A stretch of 41,237 nucleotides of DNA from Gammaproteobacteria bacterium (GTDB taxonomy: Bacteria > Pseudomonadota > Gammaproteobacteria > UBA9339): the NCBI GenBank assembly GCA_023135155.1, contig JAGLTR010000068.1:1-41237 (forward strand), in the 5' to 3' direction. Positions 13,009 to 21,700 of this stretch are shown here, piece after piece. The notes under the pieces were generated by a model. That model saw nothing but the letters and a program-made list of their open reading frames with translations. It made no database searches and had not been told where the DNA came from. The first letter of the stretch is position 1. Each line of letters opens with the position of its first letter. Both the position numbers and the translations under genes were made by a program.

Positions 13009-15996
13009 TCATATTTTTTTATTTTTAGGCGCCTTTGTTGGTAAGGTTATGAGAAAAGTTGTGCTCTTGTTGGTTGAGCTGATGTGTGTAAGCTTACCTT
13101 GGTTGGCTAGAATGATTTTCTTAGTTATAGCAAGCCCAAGGCCTGTGCCCTCACCGGCTGGTTTTGTCGTGAAGAATGGTTCGTATATTTTTTTCTCATT
13201 TATGCTTGGCACGCCTTTACCATTATCGGTGACCTTAATAATTAAATTATGTCCCCTGCGATGTGTACTGATAGTGATCATCGGTTTGCGCACGCTAGCA
13301 ACTGAGTCAAGAGCATTTAGGATGATATTAAGCAGTGCTTGTTGAATAGCTGTTGGTTGTACATAAGCAATTTGTGCTTGTGTCGAGAATGATGCGTTTA
13401 TCGTAACATGGTTCTTATCAATGCGGTTTTTTAGTAAACGCAGAATGCGGCCAGTTATGGTTTTAATGTTACTGTTTTTGGGTAGTTCATCTTCGGCTTC
13501 GCCGGAGGTGTGGACAAAAGATAACATGCTTTTTGTTAGGTCAATACAGCGTAAGGTTTCGTGTTCCGCATCTTGTAATGCATTATTGATTCGTGAGTTT
13601 TTTATGTTATGTGTAAGAGCATATTGGATAAAGCTTAACACTCCCATCAGTGGATTATTAAGTTCATGCGCTACCCCTGCGGCGAAGGTTCCAAGAGCGC
13701 GAACTCTTTCAGTTTCTAACAGTAGTTGCGTTGATTGTGTTAGTTTTTGTTCAGTCATTTTTAGCTGGGTAATGTCCGTTACGATACCATCATAGCGGGT
13801 GATTTTACCCTTTGAGTCGAAGACGGGTATACCATGGTCACGCACATAGCGTATTTGGTTGCTGGATTTATGGCGTAGACGATATTCGGAGAGGTTCTCT
13901 TTTTTATTGTTTATTGCTTGTAGATAATTATATACGGCGGTTTTGCGGTCATCTGGGTGTATGGATTGAGTCCATACACTTGGGTCGTGATAACATTGTG
14001 TGGGGCTAAACCCTGTCCATTCTTGCCAGCGTTGTGAAATAAATAAAATAGAACCTTGCTTGGTTGGTGTTGCTGAATAAATAGCCTCAGGAAGATTCTG
14101 AATTAGTGTTTCAAGTTCGTTTTTTGTTTTATTGAGGGTGGATGTGCGCTCAGTGACAAGGATCTCAAGGTGTTTTTGGTATTGCTGAACTTTTTCTTTA
14201 TTTATTTTTGCTTCGGTTATGTCGCTAAAGAAACCAATAATATATTTATGTGTGCCAATAGCGAACATTGCCATGCTGAAGTCACAATAAATAACATGAC
14301 CACTTTTGCATAACATGGGAAAATCGGTTTTTGTTAAATGCTTATGAGGCGATTGTATTTGTTGTTTTACAGTGCGCATCACAAAAGATAGACTTTTCTT
14401 TGGATGCATGTCTTTTATTTTTTTTTGCAATAACTCACGCTTGCTATAGCCTGTTATTTTGCAAGCGGCTGGGTTAACAAATGTATACTGATAATTTGCT
14501 AAATCTACCACAATAATTGCATCATTTGCCCTTTCGAAAATAGCGCGAAATCTGGTTTCACTTTCTTCTAGTTGTCGCGCTGCTGTTTTTTGTGCGGTAA
14601 TGTTGCTTGCAAATACTGCAAGTGTTCCACCTGCATCTGGAAGAAATTTGGCTTGGACTAAGATGTCGACAATGCGGCCATTTTTGCAGCGTTGTTGAGT
14701 CCCGAAGGTGTGATATCCGCGCTGCTTAATCATTTTCACGTGGCGCACTATTTCTTCAGGAGTTTCTTTGTTTTCCACATCAGATATAGTCATAGATAAT
14801 AACTCTTTGCGACTATATCCGAGAAGTTTGCAATAAGCTTTATTAACTTGGATAAAGTTACCCTGCATATCGCATAGCCAGAAGCTGTTAATGGATGTTT
14901 CTAGAATGTTTGAGTATTTTTGTTCGAGCTTATAACGCTCAGTAATATCGGTGCCGTAAATATTAATATAACTTAACTGGTTTGGGTCGTGAGTTTGTGC
15001 GTATGGCGCTAACGTAAGCATGAAAGTCTGTTCTTTTATTTTAATGTCAAGGTGATCTATTGTTTGGCTGGATATAAGGTGCTGCGCTAACTTTTTCCAT
15101 TTAAATGGAGCTTTTTGCCCGATTTTTCTTTTCCATACTTGTAGTAATACTTTGGCGGCTTTATTCGCATATATTATGGTGCCATCATTTAACAATCGCA
15201 TGACTGGGTTAGGATTGTTTTCAGGGAGCTGTGCTAGATCTTTGATTCTTTCTTCGTCTTGTTTTTGGCGCGTAATATCATCATAAATAGCGACAATCTC
15301 ACCTGTGGGAAGTTTGTATACAATGTTCTTACGCCATCCGGCTATACGGTTGTCTTCATAAAAAGCCAATGGGAATTCTTGTGTTTTTCCCGTTTTATAG
15401 ACCTCACGAAAAACAGCAAGAATGCCGAACTCCTTAACCATGGGGAACATTTTGGTAACACGCTTACCTATTAAAGCTCGGCGCTTTATTTTTTCAGTCT
15501 TTTCCGCCGCTTTATTAAAGTCGGCAAAGATGAAGTCTTTACCTTTGTCAACAGCGTGATAAATTGCAACGCAGCTAGACATGTTTTCGAACAACTTTTG
15601 GTAACGTTCATGGGTTGCAAGCGGGTTATCTGGTGTGATTTTTTCTATAAATAACAGGGCGATGTTGTTCTTTTTCTGGCGGGTGGAAAATCCTGATGCT
15701 GAGATAGAAACTTGTTGTTTGTTTTTTTTCTGCAGTATCAGGTTATCTGCGGATACCTTGTGTTGCTGCTTTATTGTGCTAATGAGGTTGCGCAGAGGCT
15801 TGATATTTTCGGCGCGGGAAAGAATGGTTAGTGGCTTGCCAATAAGATAGTCTTTTGTGTAGCCGAATTTCCTAAGAAATTTAGCATTACATTTAATGAT
15901 GCTATTATCATTTAAATTAATTATCAGGGTCGGGTGTGGCGAGTGATCAAATAATCGATCGTGGGGGCTTGTTGGTTGGTTAGTGATTTTCTTCAT
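13009..15996 (-). CDS. Multi-PAS sensor histidine kinase
   Basis: The 995-residue soluble kinase has about six PAS segments, at roughly 15-120, 132-245, 250-355, 358-475, 480-598 and 630-755, and a short coiled coil near 605-630. The H-box GVAHELNNPLMG has His777. The ATPase domain (about 870-990) shows an N-box near ILNALD, a DNGKG G1 box and GTGLGL. It has no receiver of its own; two separate receiver genes in the same operon fill that role. The gene begins 14 bases after the kaiB-like stop. In cyanobacteria KaiB and a KaiB-like domain contact the kinases CikA and SasA, so physical control of this kinase by the adjacent KaiB protein is a reasonable inference. Confidence 0.9.
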   Translation of the reverse strand: MKKITNQPTSPHDRLFDHSPHPTLIINLNDNSIIKCNAKFLRKFGYTKDYLIGKPLTILSRAENIKPLRNLISTIKQQHKVSADNLILQKKNKQQVSISASGFSTRQKKNNIALLFIEKITPDNPLATHERYQKLFENMSSCVAIYHAVDKGKDFIFADFNKAAEKTEKIKRRALIGKRVTKMFPMVKEFGILAVFREVYKTGKTQEFPLAFYEDNRIAGWRKNIVYKLPTGEIVAIYDDITRQKQDEERIKDLAQLPENNPNPVMRLLNDGTIIYANKAAKVLLQVWKRKIGQKAPFKWKKLAQHLISSQTIDHLDIKIKEQTFMLTLAPYAQTHDPNQLSYINIYGTDITERYKLEQKYSNILETSINSFWLCDMQGNFIQVNKAYCKLLGYSRKELLSMTISDVENKETPEEIVRHVKMIKQRGYHTFGTQQRCKNGRIVDILVQAKFLPDAGGTLAVFASNITAQKTAARQLEESETRFRAIFERANDAIIVVDLANYQYTFVNPAACKITGYSKRELLQKKIKDMHPKKSLSFVMRTVKQQIQSPHKHLTKTDFPMLCKSGHVIYCDFSMAMFAIGTHKYIIGFFSDITEAKINKEKVQQYQKHLEILVTERTSTLNKTKNELETLIQNLPEAIYSATPTKQGSILFISQRWQEWTGFSPTQCYHDPSVWTQSIHPDDRKTAVYNYLQAINNKKENLSEYRLRHKSSNQIRYVRDHGIPVFDSKGKITRYDGIVTDITQLKMTEQKLTQSTQLLLETERVRALGTFAAGVAHELNNPLMGVLSFIQYALTHNIKNSRINNALQDAEHETLRCIDLTKSMLSFVHTSGEAEDELPKNSNIKTITGRILRLLKNRIDKNHVTINASFSTQAQIAYVQPTAIQQALLNIILNALDSVASVRKPMITISTHRRGHNLIIKVTDNGKGVPSINEKKIYEPFFTTKPAGEGTGLGLAITKKIILANQGKLTHISSTNKSTTFLITLPTKAPKNKKI

Positions 15997-16010
15997 ATTT
16001 AGGACTGTTT

Positions 16011-16283
16011 TTATTGTAAATCAAGTTTGCGCATTAGTAATTTTTGATCCGTAAGGTCGCCGGTAATGGCTTTTATTGGTGGCGGAGCGATTTTTAGTAG
16101 GGTTGGTGTTGCGTAAACATTATATTGTTCTGCTGCTTCTGGGTGCTCTAATAGGTTGATAATCTCCATTTGATAATTTGCTTCTGTTAGCGTTGCATCA
16201 AGTAGATCTTTAATGTTCTTGGTTGCCGATATGCTAAGCGGTGTTCTGCCTGCAGTGTATAAGATAAATTTATATTTCGGCAT
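16011..16283 (-). CDS. kaiB: KaiB family protein
   Basis: KaiB is a thioredoxin-fold, fold-switching protein of the cyanobacterial clock; relatives occur in Legionella, where kaiBC is linked to stress fitness. From ATG 16283 the protein has 90 residues. The frame opens further upstream, but AGGAG 7 bases before 16283 decides the start. It shows the family core FILYTAGRTPLS, NLLEHPEAAEQYNV, ATPTLLK, PPP and GDLTD, very close to cyanobacterial KaiB. No kaiC is present in the window. It sits between a receiver (10-base gap) and a multi-PAS kinase (14-base gap) in one operon. A role as a partner of the kinase or receivers is inferred. Confidence 0.88.
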   Translation of the reverse strand: MPKYKFILYTAGRTPLSISATKNIKDLLDATLTEANYQMEIINLLEHPEAAEQYNVYATPTLLKIAPPPIKAITGDLTDQKLLMRKLDLQ

Positions 16284-16293
16284 GTTTGTTCTC

Positions 16294-16662
16294 CTATGCA
16301 AGGACGTTATTTACAATTTGTTGAATCTGTTCATTACTAGCAGGTTTGCTAATTAGCTCAAAATTGATACCCTTTTGGCGTGCGTGTGTTAATTCCGCGA
16401 AGAACTCTTTTGCAAATGCGGTGATTATATATATCGGAATGGCTGAGTTTAATGCATGAACTTTCTTTAGAACCTCTATGCCATTCATTCCCGGCATGCG
16501 CAAATCAAGAAAAATAAGATCGAATCGTTGCTCTTGCATTTTGGCTATAGCCGCATCTCCTGATTCAGCTACTTCGAGTTTATATGGAACATCAATAAGT
16601 GCGTAAGTGAAAGCTTCTCGAATGGCGGCATCATCATCGATTACTAAGATTGTTTTGGGCAT
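16294..16662 (-). CDS. Single-domain response regulator (receiver only)
   Basis: This is a 122-residue receiver, first gene of the KaiB-kinase operon. It carries an acidic Asp-Asp-Asp pocket near residue 9, the phosphoacceptor Asp53 in FLDLRMPG, and a conserved Lys in ISKP. No output domain follows. The start at 16662 is chosen because AAGGAG lies 6 bases upstream; the frame could extend six codons to 16680. It is a close paralogue of the receiver at 12607-12975, and both flank the same KaiB/kinase pair. The KaiB gene starts 10 bases after its stop. Confidence 0.92.
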   Translation of the reverse strand: MPKTILVIDDDAAIREAFTYALIDVPYKLEVAESGDAAIAKMQEQRFDLIFLDLRMPGMNGIEVLKKVHALNSAIPIYIITAFAKEFFAELTHARQKGINFELISKPASNEQIQQIVNNVLA

Positions 16663-16695
16663 TTGAATCTCCTTATCCATGTGTTTACGGTGCAG

Positions 16696-16701
16696 ATTAT
16701 A
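16696..16701 (-). promoter_or_regulatory. -10 box of the receiver-KaiB-kinase-receiver operon
   Basis: TATAAT on the minus strand at 16701-16696 lies 33 bases before the ATG at 16662 and would put the transcript start near 16689. Its -35 is weak. It faces away from the tamA promoter at 16774. Confidence 0.5.
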
Positions 16702-16773
16702 TCATGATTTGGCTAACTAATTGTATTTTTTCAGTTTAATGAGAGTGACAGATGATTTATTCGATATACCGGT

Positions 16774-16779
16774 TATAAT
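16774..16779 (+). promoter_or_regulatory. -10 box of tamA, predicted leaderless start
   Basis: A perfect TATAAT is followed by seven bases (GGGCGCC) and then the ATG that starts the signal peptide of TamA. There is no ribosome binding site in between. The expected transcript start coincides with the ATG at 16787, so the message may be leaderless. Confidence 0.45.
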
Positions 16780-16786
16780 GGGCGCC

Positions 16787-18496
16787 ATGAGAAAATTTAT
16801 CACGTTGCTATGTTTTGCCTTCTGCTTGAGTTCGAGCGTGGCTTGCGCAGCTGTTAAATTGGTCAATCATTTCTCCGGGGTGACAGGTGATGTATTAAAA
16901 AACGTTGAAGCGCGTTTGGCGATTAATGAAAAAGATGCTGGGCAATTAACAGTATCTGAGATCAAGATGCTCTATAAACGCGCACCGCGCGAGATTGATG
17001 CTGCGGTACAGCCATTTGGCTATTTTCGTGCGAAGGTTCGTTCGCGTTTGGCATATTCTAATGGTCAATGGGTAGCGACCTATAATATTCATTTGGGACG
17101 ACCACTGCATATTACCAGTGTCGATGTGAAGCTATCTGGCGAGTCCTTGCGTGATCATAAATTTCGTAAGTATATGGCGGCTTTTCCTTTGCGGCGCGGT
17201 GATGTTTTTTTAGCGTCAAAATATAAGAGTGCGAAAAAACGCCTCTTTGATCTGGCGGCAACGCGCGGTTATCTTGCTGCACGCATGGTTAAAAGCCAGG
17301 TGCAAATTGATCTCAAGCGCTACACCTGCGCGATTATTTGGCGTTTTGATAGCGGACCACGCTATTCTTTCGGTAATGTTTATTTTGGCAAGACGCCGTT
17401 GAGCGAACAATTTTTGCGCAAATTTCTTACCTTTAAAACGGGCGAATATTACTCGGAACATAAATTGCAAAAAACAACCCAGCACTATAATGATAGCGAT
17501 CTCTTCTATAGTGTTGTCGCAAGTCCAGATTATAAGAGCGCTAAAAATTTACATGTGCCGATCCATTTTCATCTGATGCCTCGTTGGTCGAAACAGTACG
17601 CTATAGGCGCGGGTTTTGGAACGGATACCGGTCCAAGGGGAATGCTTGGATTTACCATGCGTAATTTTAACAAAACGGGCCATAGACTGTCTTTGGTGTT
17701 AAAAGGTTCGATGAAAGATTTGAATTTCGAAGGGCACTATCTGATTCCAGGTGGAAATCCGGCAACAGACCTGTGGGATATTAGCGCTGTTACGCAGTAT
17801 CAAGATCTAAAGCCAGGTAAGAGCTATACGATCAAAGCAGGTCCAGCTTACATTACGCAGATATGGGGTTGGAAGCAGACGGCTGGTTTGCATCTGCAAC
17901 GTGAGTGGTATAAGCCAGAAGGCTCTAACAAAACTAGCTCATCTACTTTGCTGATTCCAAGTATTGGTTGGTTGCGGAGCAAGGGTAATGACCATATTCG
18001 CCCTACTCGCGGTTATCGTATCAATATCCAGCTGCAAGGTGCAGTTCAAGGTGCGTTATCGAATAGCTCATTTTTTCAGCCGCGTATCGATGCCAAAACG
18101 CTCTTCACCCTTAGTAATCGCTTGATGTTTGTGTTGCGTGGCACATTGGGGACAACGCAGGGCAATAACTTAAACTCTCTGCCACTAACGCTACGTTTCA
18201 CTGCCGGTGGCGCCCAAAGTGTACGTGGTTACGGCTATCAGGGCATTGGCCCCGGTGATGAGTTGGCTGTTGCCAGTAGTGAGTTACGCTTTCGGGTCTA
18301 TAAACAGTGGTACGCAGCTGGTTTTTTCGATGTTGGTAACGCCAGTGATAGTCTGACCTCTAAGTTTCATCAAGGCGCTGGTGTAGGTGTTGTCTGGCTC
18401 TCGCCTTTGGGTGCTATCGAGCTCACCTGGGGTTGGGCGCTGAACTCCCCCAACTCTCCATGGCGTATTCAGTTCAGTATGGGCCCAGAATTGTAA
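16787..18496 (+). CDS. tamA: TamA, outer-membrane Omp85-family assembly protein
   Basis: TamA inserts in the outer membrane and works with inner-membrane TamB in moving proteins and lipids to the outer membrane. From ATG 16787 it has 569 residues, close to E. coli TamA. A signal peptide (about 1-23, cleaved after an Ala near ACA-A) precedes POTRA domains (about 25-255) and a beta-barrel (about 265-569) with the GGAQSVRGYGYQG strand-turn block and the GVGVVWLSPLGAIELTWGW strands typical of the family. The open frame extends upstream to 16721, but only 16787 gives a clean signal peptide. In most gammaproteobacteria tamB follows directly; here a 3.96-kb foreign-looking gene separates them. Confidence 0.9.
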   Translation: MRKFITLLCFAFCLSSSVACAAVKLVNHFSGVTGDVLKNVEARLAINEKDAGQLTVSEIKMLYKRAPREIDAAVQPFGYFRAKVRSRLAYSNGQWVATYNIHLGRPLHITSVDVKLSGESLRDHKFRKYMAAFPLRRGDVFLASKYKSAKKRLFDLAATRGYLAARMVKSQVQIDLKRYTCAIIWRFDSGPRYSFGNVYFGKTPLSEQFLRKFLTFKTGEYYSEHKLQKTTQHYNDSDLFYSVVASPDYKSAKNLHVPIHFHLMPRWSKQYAIGAGFGTDTGPRGMLGFTMRNFNKTGHRLSLVLKGSMKDLNFEGHYLIPGGNPATDLWDISAVTQYQDLKPGKSYTIKAGPAYITQIWGWKQTAGLHLQREWYKPEGSNKTSSSTLLIPSIGWLRSKGNDHIRPTRGYRINIQLQGAVQGALSNSSFFQPRIDAKTLFTLSNRLMFVLRGTLGTTQGNNLNSLPLTLRFTAGGAQSVRGYGYQGIGPGDELAVASSELRFRVYKQWYAAGFFDVGNASDSLTSKFHQGAGVGVVWLSPLGAIELTWGWALNSPNSPWRIQFSMGPEL

Positions 18497-18504
18497 TATC
18501 CAGC

Positions 18505-18529
18505 GTAGAGACGCATAGTCATGCGTCTC
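18505..18529. repeat. GAGACGCAT hairpin repeat after tamA
   Basis: GAGACGCAT (18508-18516) and ATGCGTCTC (18521-18529) form a perfect 9-base stem with a 4-base loop, preceded by GTA as in the copy at 3926. No T-run follows, so it is more likely a dispersed repeat than a terminator, though it could stabilise the tamA message end. Confidence 0.75.
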
Positions 18530-18550
18530 ATTGTCCGGTTTTAGTGAACC

Positions 18551-18690
18551 CTTAAGGGCCCCTCTCGAAATCGTCATACCGTGGCTTGACCACGGTATCC
18601 ATAATTTTAACTTATTGATTTTATTGGATCCCGCGGTCAAGCCGCGGGATGACGAGTCTGGAAAAACGAATTTATAGAGGCGCCCTTAAG
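18551..18690. mobile_element. MITE-like element with terminal inverted repeats
   Basis: The ends CTTAAGGGCCCCTCT (18551-18565) and AGAGGCGCCCTTAAG (18676-18690) are inverted copies with one mismatch. Inside lie two hairpins in opposite orientation, ATACCGTGG/CCACGGTAT (near 18576-18599) and ATCCCGCGG/CCGCGGGAT (near 18628-18651). The two hairpins are reverse-complement relatives whose differences are compensated on both arms. If the TTAA at each end is target duplication, the terminal repeats are GGGCCCCTCT and AGAGGCGCCC. No coding capacity is present. It lies between tamA and the large inserted gene. Confidence 0.7.
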
Positions 18691-18751
18691 ACTATTTTAA
18701 TCTTTAGCTGCTATCATCCGCTCCAATTGAGTTATATGGCGTGTAATCTAG

Positions 18752-21700
18752 GTGTTTGAAAAGAGTCGAAAAGAATTTAAGTTGTTGGAGAAAGAGAGCT
18801 TCTCATTGTCGGGTGCTTTAATGCAGGAGTTGGGTGGCTCTGGTTTTACTGATTATTTTGAGCGGCTAAAGCAGACAAGCGTAGCTTATTTCTCTTTTCC
18901 AGTTTTGCATGATCGTAAACAGAATCTTATTTATGCCTCCTTAGAGGAGCGTTCTATTCATTACAAGAAGCTCCAAAACATCTTTTTGGATTTGCTGAAA
19001 AGACATGAATATGAAGTGACCGCTTTGCCTAAGTTTGCACAGCAAGATGTGGATGATTCGTTATGTTATTTTACGCTGCTACTTGAGTTAAATAATTTAT
19101 TATTACAGCGCTATAAAGAAAATGCACAAAATGATAATCTCACTCAAAAAGTACTGCGAGCACAGCGTTTTCTGAAAATAATACGAAAAAAATCTTTTAT
19201 CTTGTTGGCGTATTGGAAGTTTACAAATATCCTAATAGAAAGTCATATGCGGCGTAGAGAGTTTTCTTGTGCAGCAGTAGTATATAAAAGATTTACTGGG
19301 GTTATTAAGCAAGAACAACAGCAGCATAAGGATAGCATATCTTGGTTAGAGGAGATGACGGAGGATTGTGCGGCTCAGGTACCAGTATTGCAAGTTGATG
19401 AGGCGAAATATCGCAGTGCTATTTTTTGGCTGCAGGAATATTCTCAAAACTGTCTTGATGGGCAAAGGGCCTCTGAACAACAAGATAATCAATACATAGC
19501 AGTGCGAGATTGGTTTCGGGAAGAAACTCGCCGGCGTTTTATGCCAACGAATGGTGGTGAGGCGGCTCGCGCTACTTGGAAAAACTTAAGCGATCAAGAA
19601 ATCCCCGTTCCAATAATTAATAGTGAAGCCAAAGAGCCTGCGAGGTTTTATATCTTTGAAAGGATTAAGTCATATAGCGATGTGTTGTTGGTTTTGGATG
19701 CTGTTAGCTTAGTGTTAAGAGACAGCATGTTATCCCGTGCTCCAAAAATAAAACTGCCAGGCATTGCTGATAAATTAAAGATGGAGCAAATAACGCAGGC
19801 TTGTGAAAAATGCGATGCTATAATGAATAGCAGTATGCTTGAGGTCATTGATCCGTTGGTGCGAGAGATGACTTTGCTCAGGACAAATGATCATGCTCAG
19901 GCTCTTGCTCATACCCAGGTGTCAGCGTTTATAAATAGTGTAATAGATATACCTAGAGCGCACATGGCTTATGGCAAGGGTTTATTAGCAGAGCAGATGG
20001 TGTGGCTAATGATTCGTCTACAAAAAGCTTTGCGATCTGTGCCATTGACACCAAGCTTGCATGCTTTTTGGGATGCGCACGGTCAGGATTTCATGGCAAT
20101 TAGTCGGGCTGGACCGCAAGATCTCGGTGAGATTACGGAATTATTAAATAAGCTGCTCTCAATTCAACAAACAGCAATATATTTGAATGACTTAAATTTT
20201 GCGACTGTGGATTTATTGTTTTCCGTAGTGGCAGATTATGTTTGGAAATTGATAAAGCAAAATGAGGTGGAATTTGACCTTGAAAGATGTTTGTCTTGGT
20301 TGCGAAATATCAATTATGCTGTTACAGGTAAGGTTCTAGATGGGTTCTTGGATTCTGCAAGTGTTGAACGTTTACAGGATGAGAGTCGGTCTGATTCTGG
20401 TGATGTAATTGCGACAATAGATTTTTATTTAGAGAATAGTAGCGAGACTATGGAAACAAAGCAGAAATTACAGGCGTATATTGAATATATTCGCAATTGG
20501 TGTGTATTTATTACACAGTTAGTTGTTTTGCACGGTGAGCGCATACGATTGGTATTGCCTGAACCGCAAGCTCCGCAGCTTGAGGAAATTGTGGCTACGA
20601 AACCAGTGGGTTCCACGCCTAAAAAAGCTACTGCTGCAAAGCGTGGTAAAAGAAAACAGAAGAAGATTATTGTTGAACACAGCGAACCAGTTCAGATCGA
20701 AGTATTGCCTGTTGTAGAAAATGTGTTGCCAGAACCTGCTATAAAGGAGTTATTGCGTGCGCGTCTTGATAGTGCGAGCAAACAGGTGTGGGTATCGCAA
20801 GAGCGTTTGCTAAGTGATCCAGAGAACGATATAGAAATACAGACATATGTTGATGAACTAGATACAGTTATTAAAGATGCTCCGGCAGGAAAAAAATATA
20901 GTCACTTGCGGCAAGAAGCACGCAGCCACATAGCGAAATTACGTTGTATGCAGAGAATTATTATTTTACGTAAAGAGAGTTATAGTGAGTTAGATATTCA
21001 TAGTGATTTAAATGATGTGGTAACAAAATTCAATCAGTATACTAAGTTGATGGCGCAGTTAACTGCTGATGGTTTAGCGGAAGATGCTATTACAAGCAAT
21101 CAAAAAAATGAGCCATACTCAACTTATGTTGAATTACATAAAAAATGGCAAGGATTGTTTCAGAAGATTTTTAAAATAAAATATCAGTCTCTTCATAAGA
21201 AAAGTCGGAATGCGCAGCAGTTACTTGCAGCGTTAAAAGAGCAATTTGATGATAGCAAGAACGATTTTGAGCAGCTGACGTTTCAGCTGGATATTTGTGA
21301 ACAGTCGTTAGCGTTATTTCATGCAGAGTTATCACCTATTATAGAGAGCGCAGCTAACAAGATGATTCAGGGTTTTGCTGAGTTGGAGGTGCAGTATCAG
21401 CAGCAGCAAAATGGCATTAAGAGCTATCGTGAGCAGTTAGTTCAGCGATCCACTAGGTTGTCGTCGGAGTCAGATGGGTATTTCGATTCTAGCCCCATAG
21501 AGTCTGGGGATGGCAGTGATTATGATGCTGACACATCTGATGTTGGGGAAGAAAAGGTTGTGTCTAGGGATGCGAATCGGTTCTCCCACTTTTTTCCTGT
21601 ATTATCACAGGTGGCTAAACAGCGACTTGAGTCGTTGTTGCAATCCGTATTTTGGTATTTAAATCATCATCAAAATATTGCTCAGCTTTTGTCTGCATAT

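Noticed and set aside
18505-18529. Hairpin after tamA as a rho-independent terminator
   Set aside because: No T-run follows the stem, and the same hairpin occurs in other intergenic regions.
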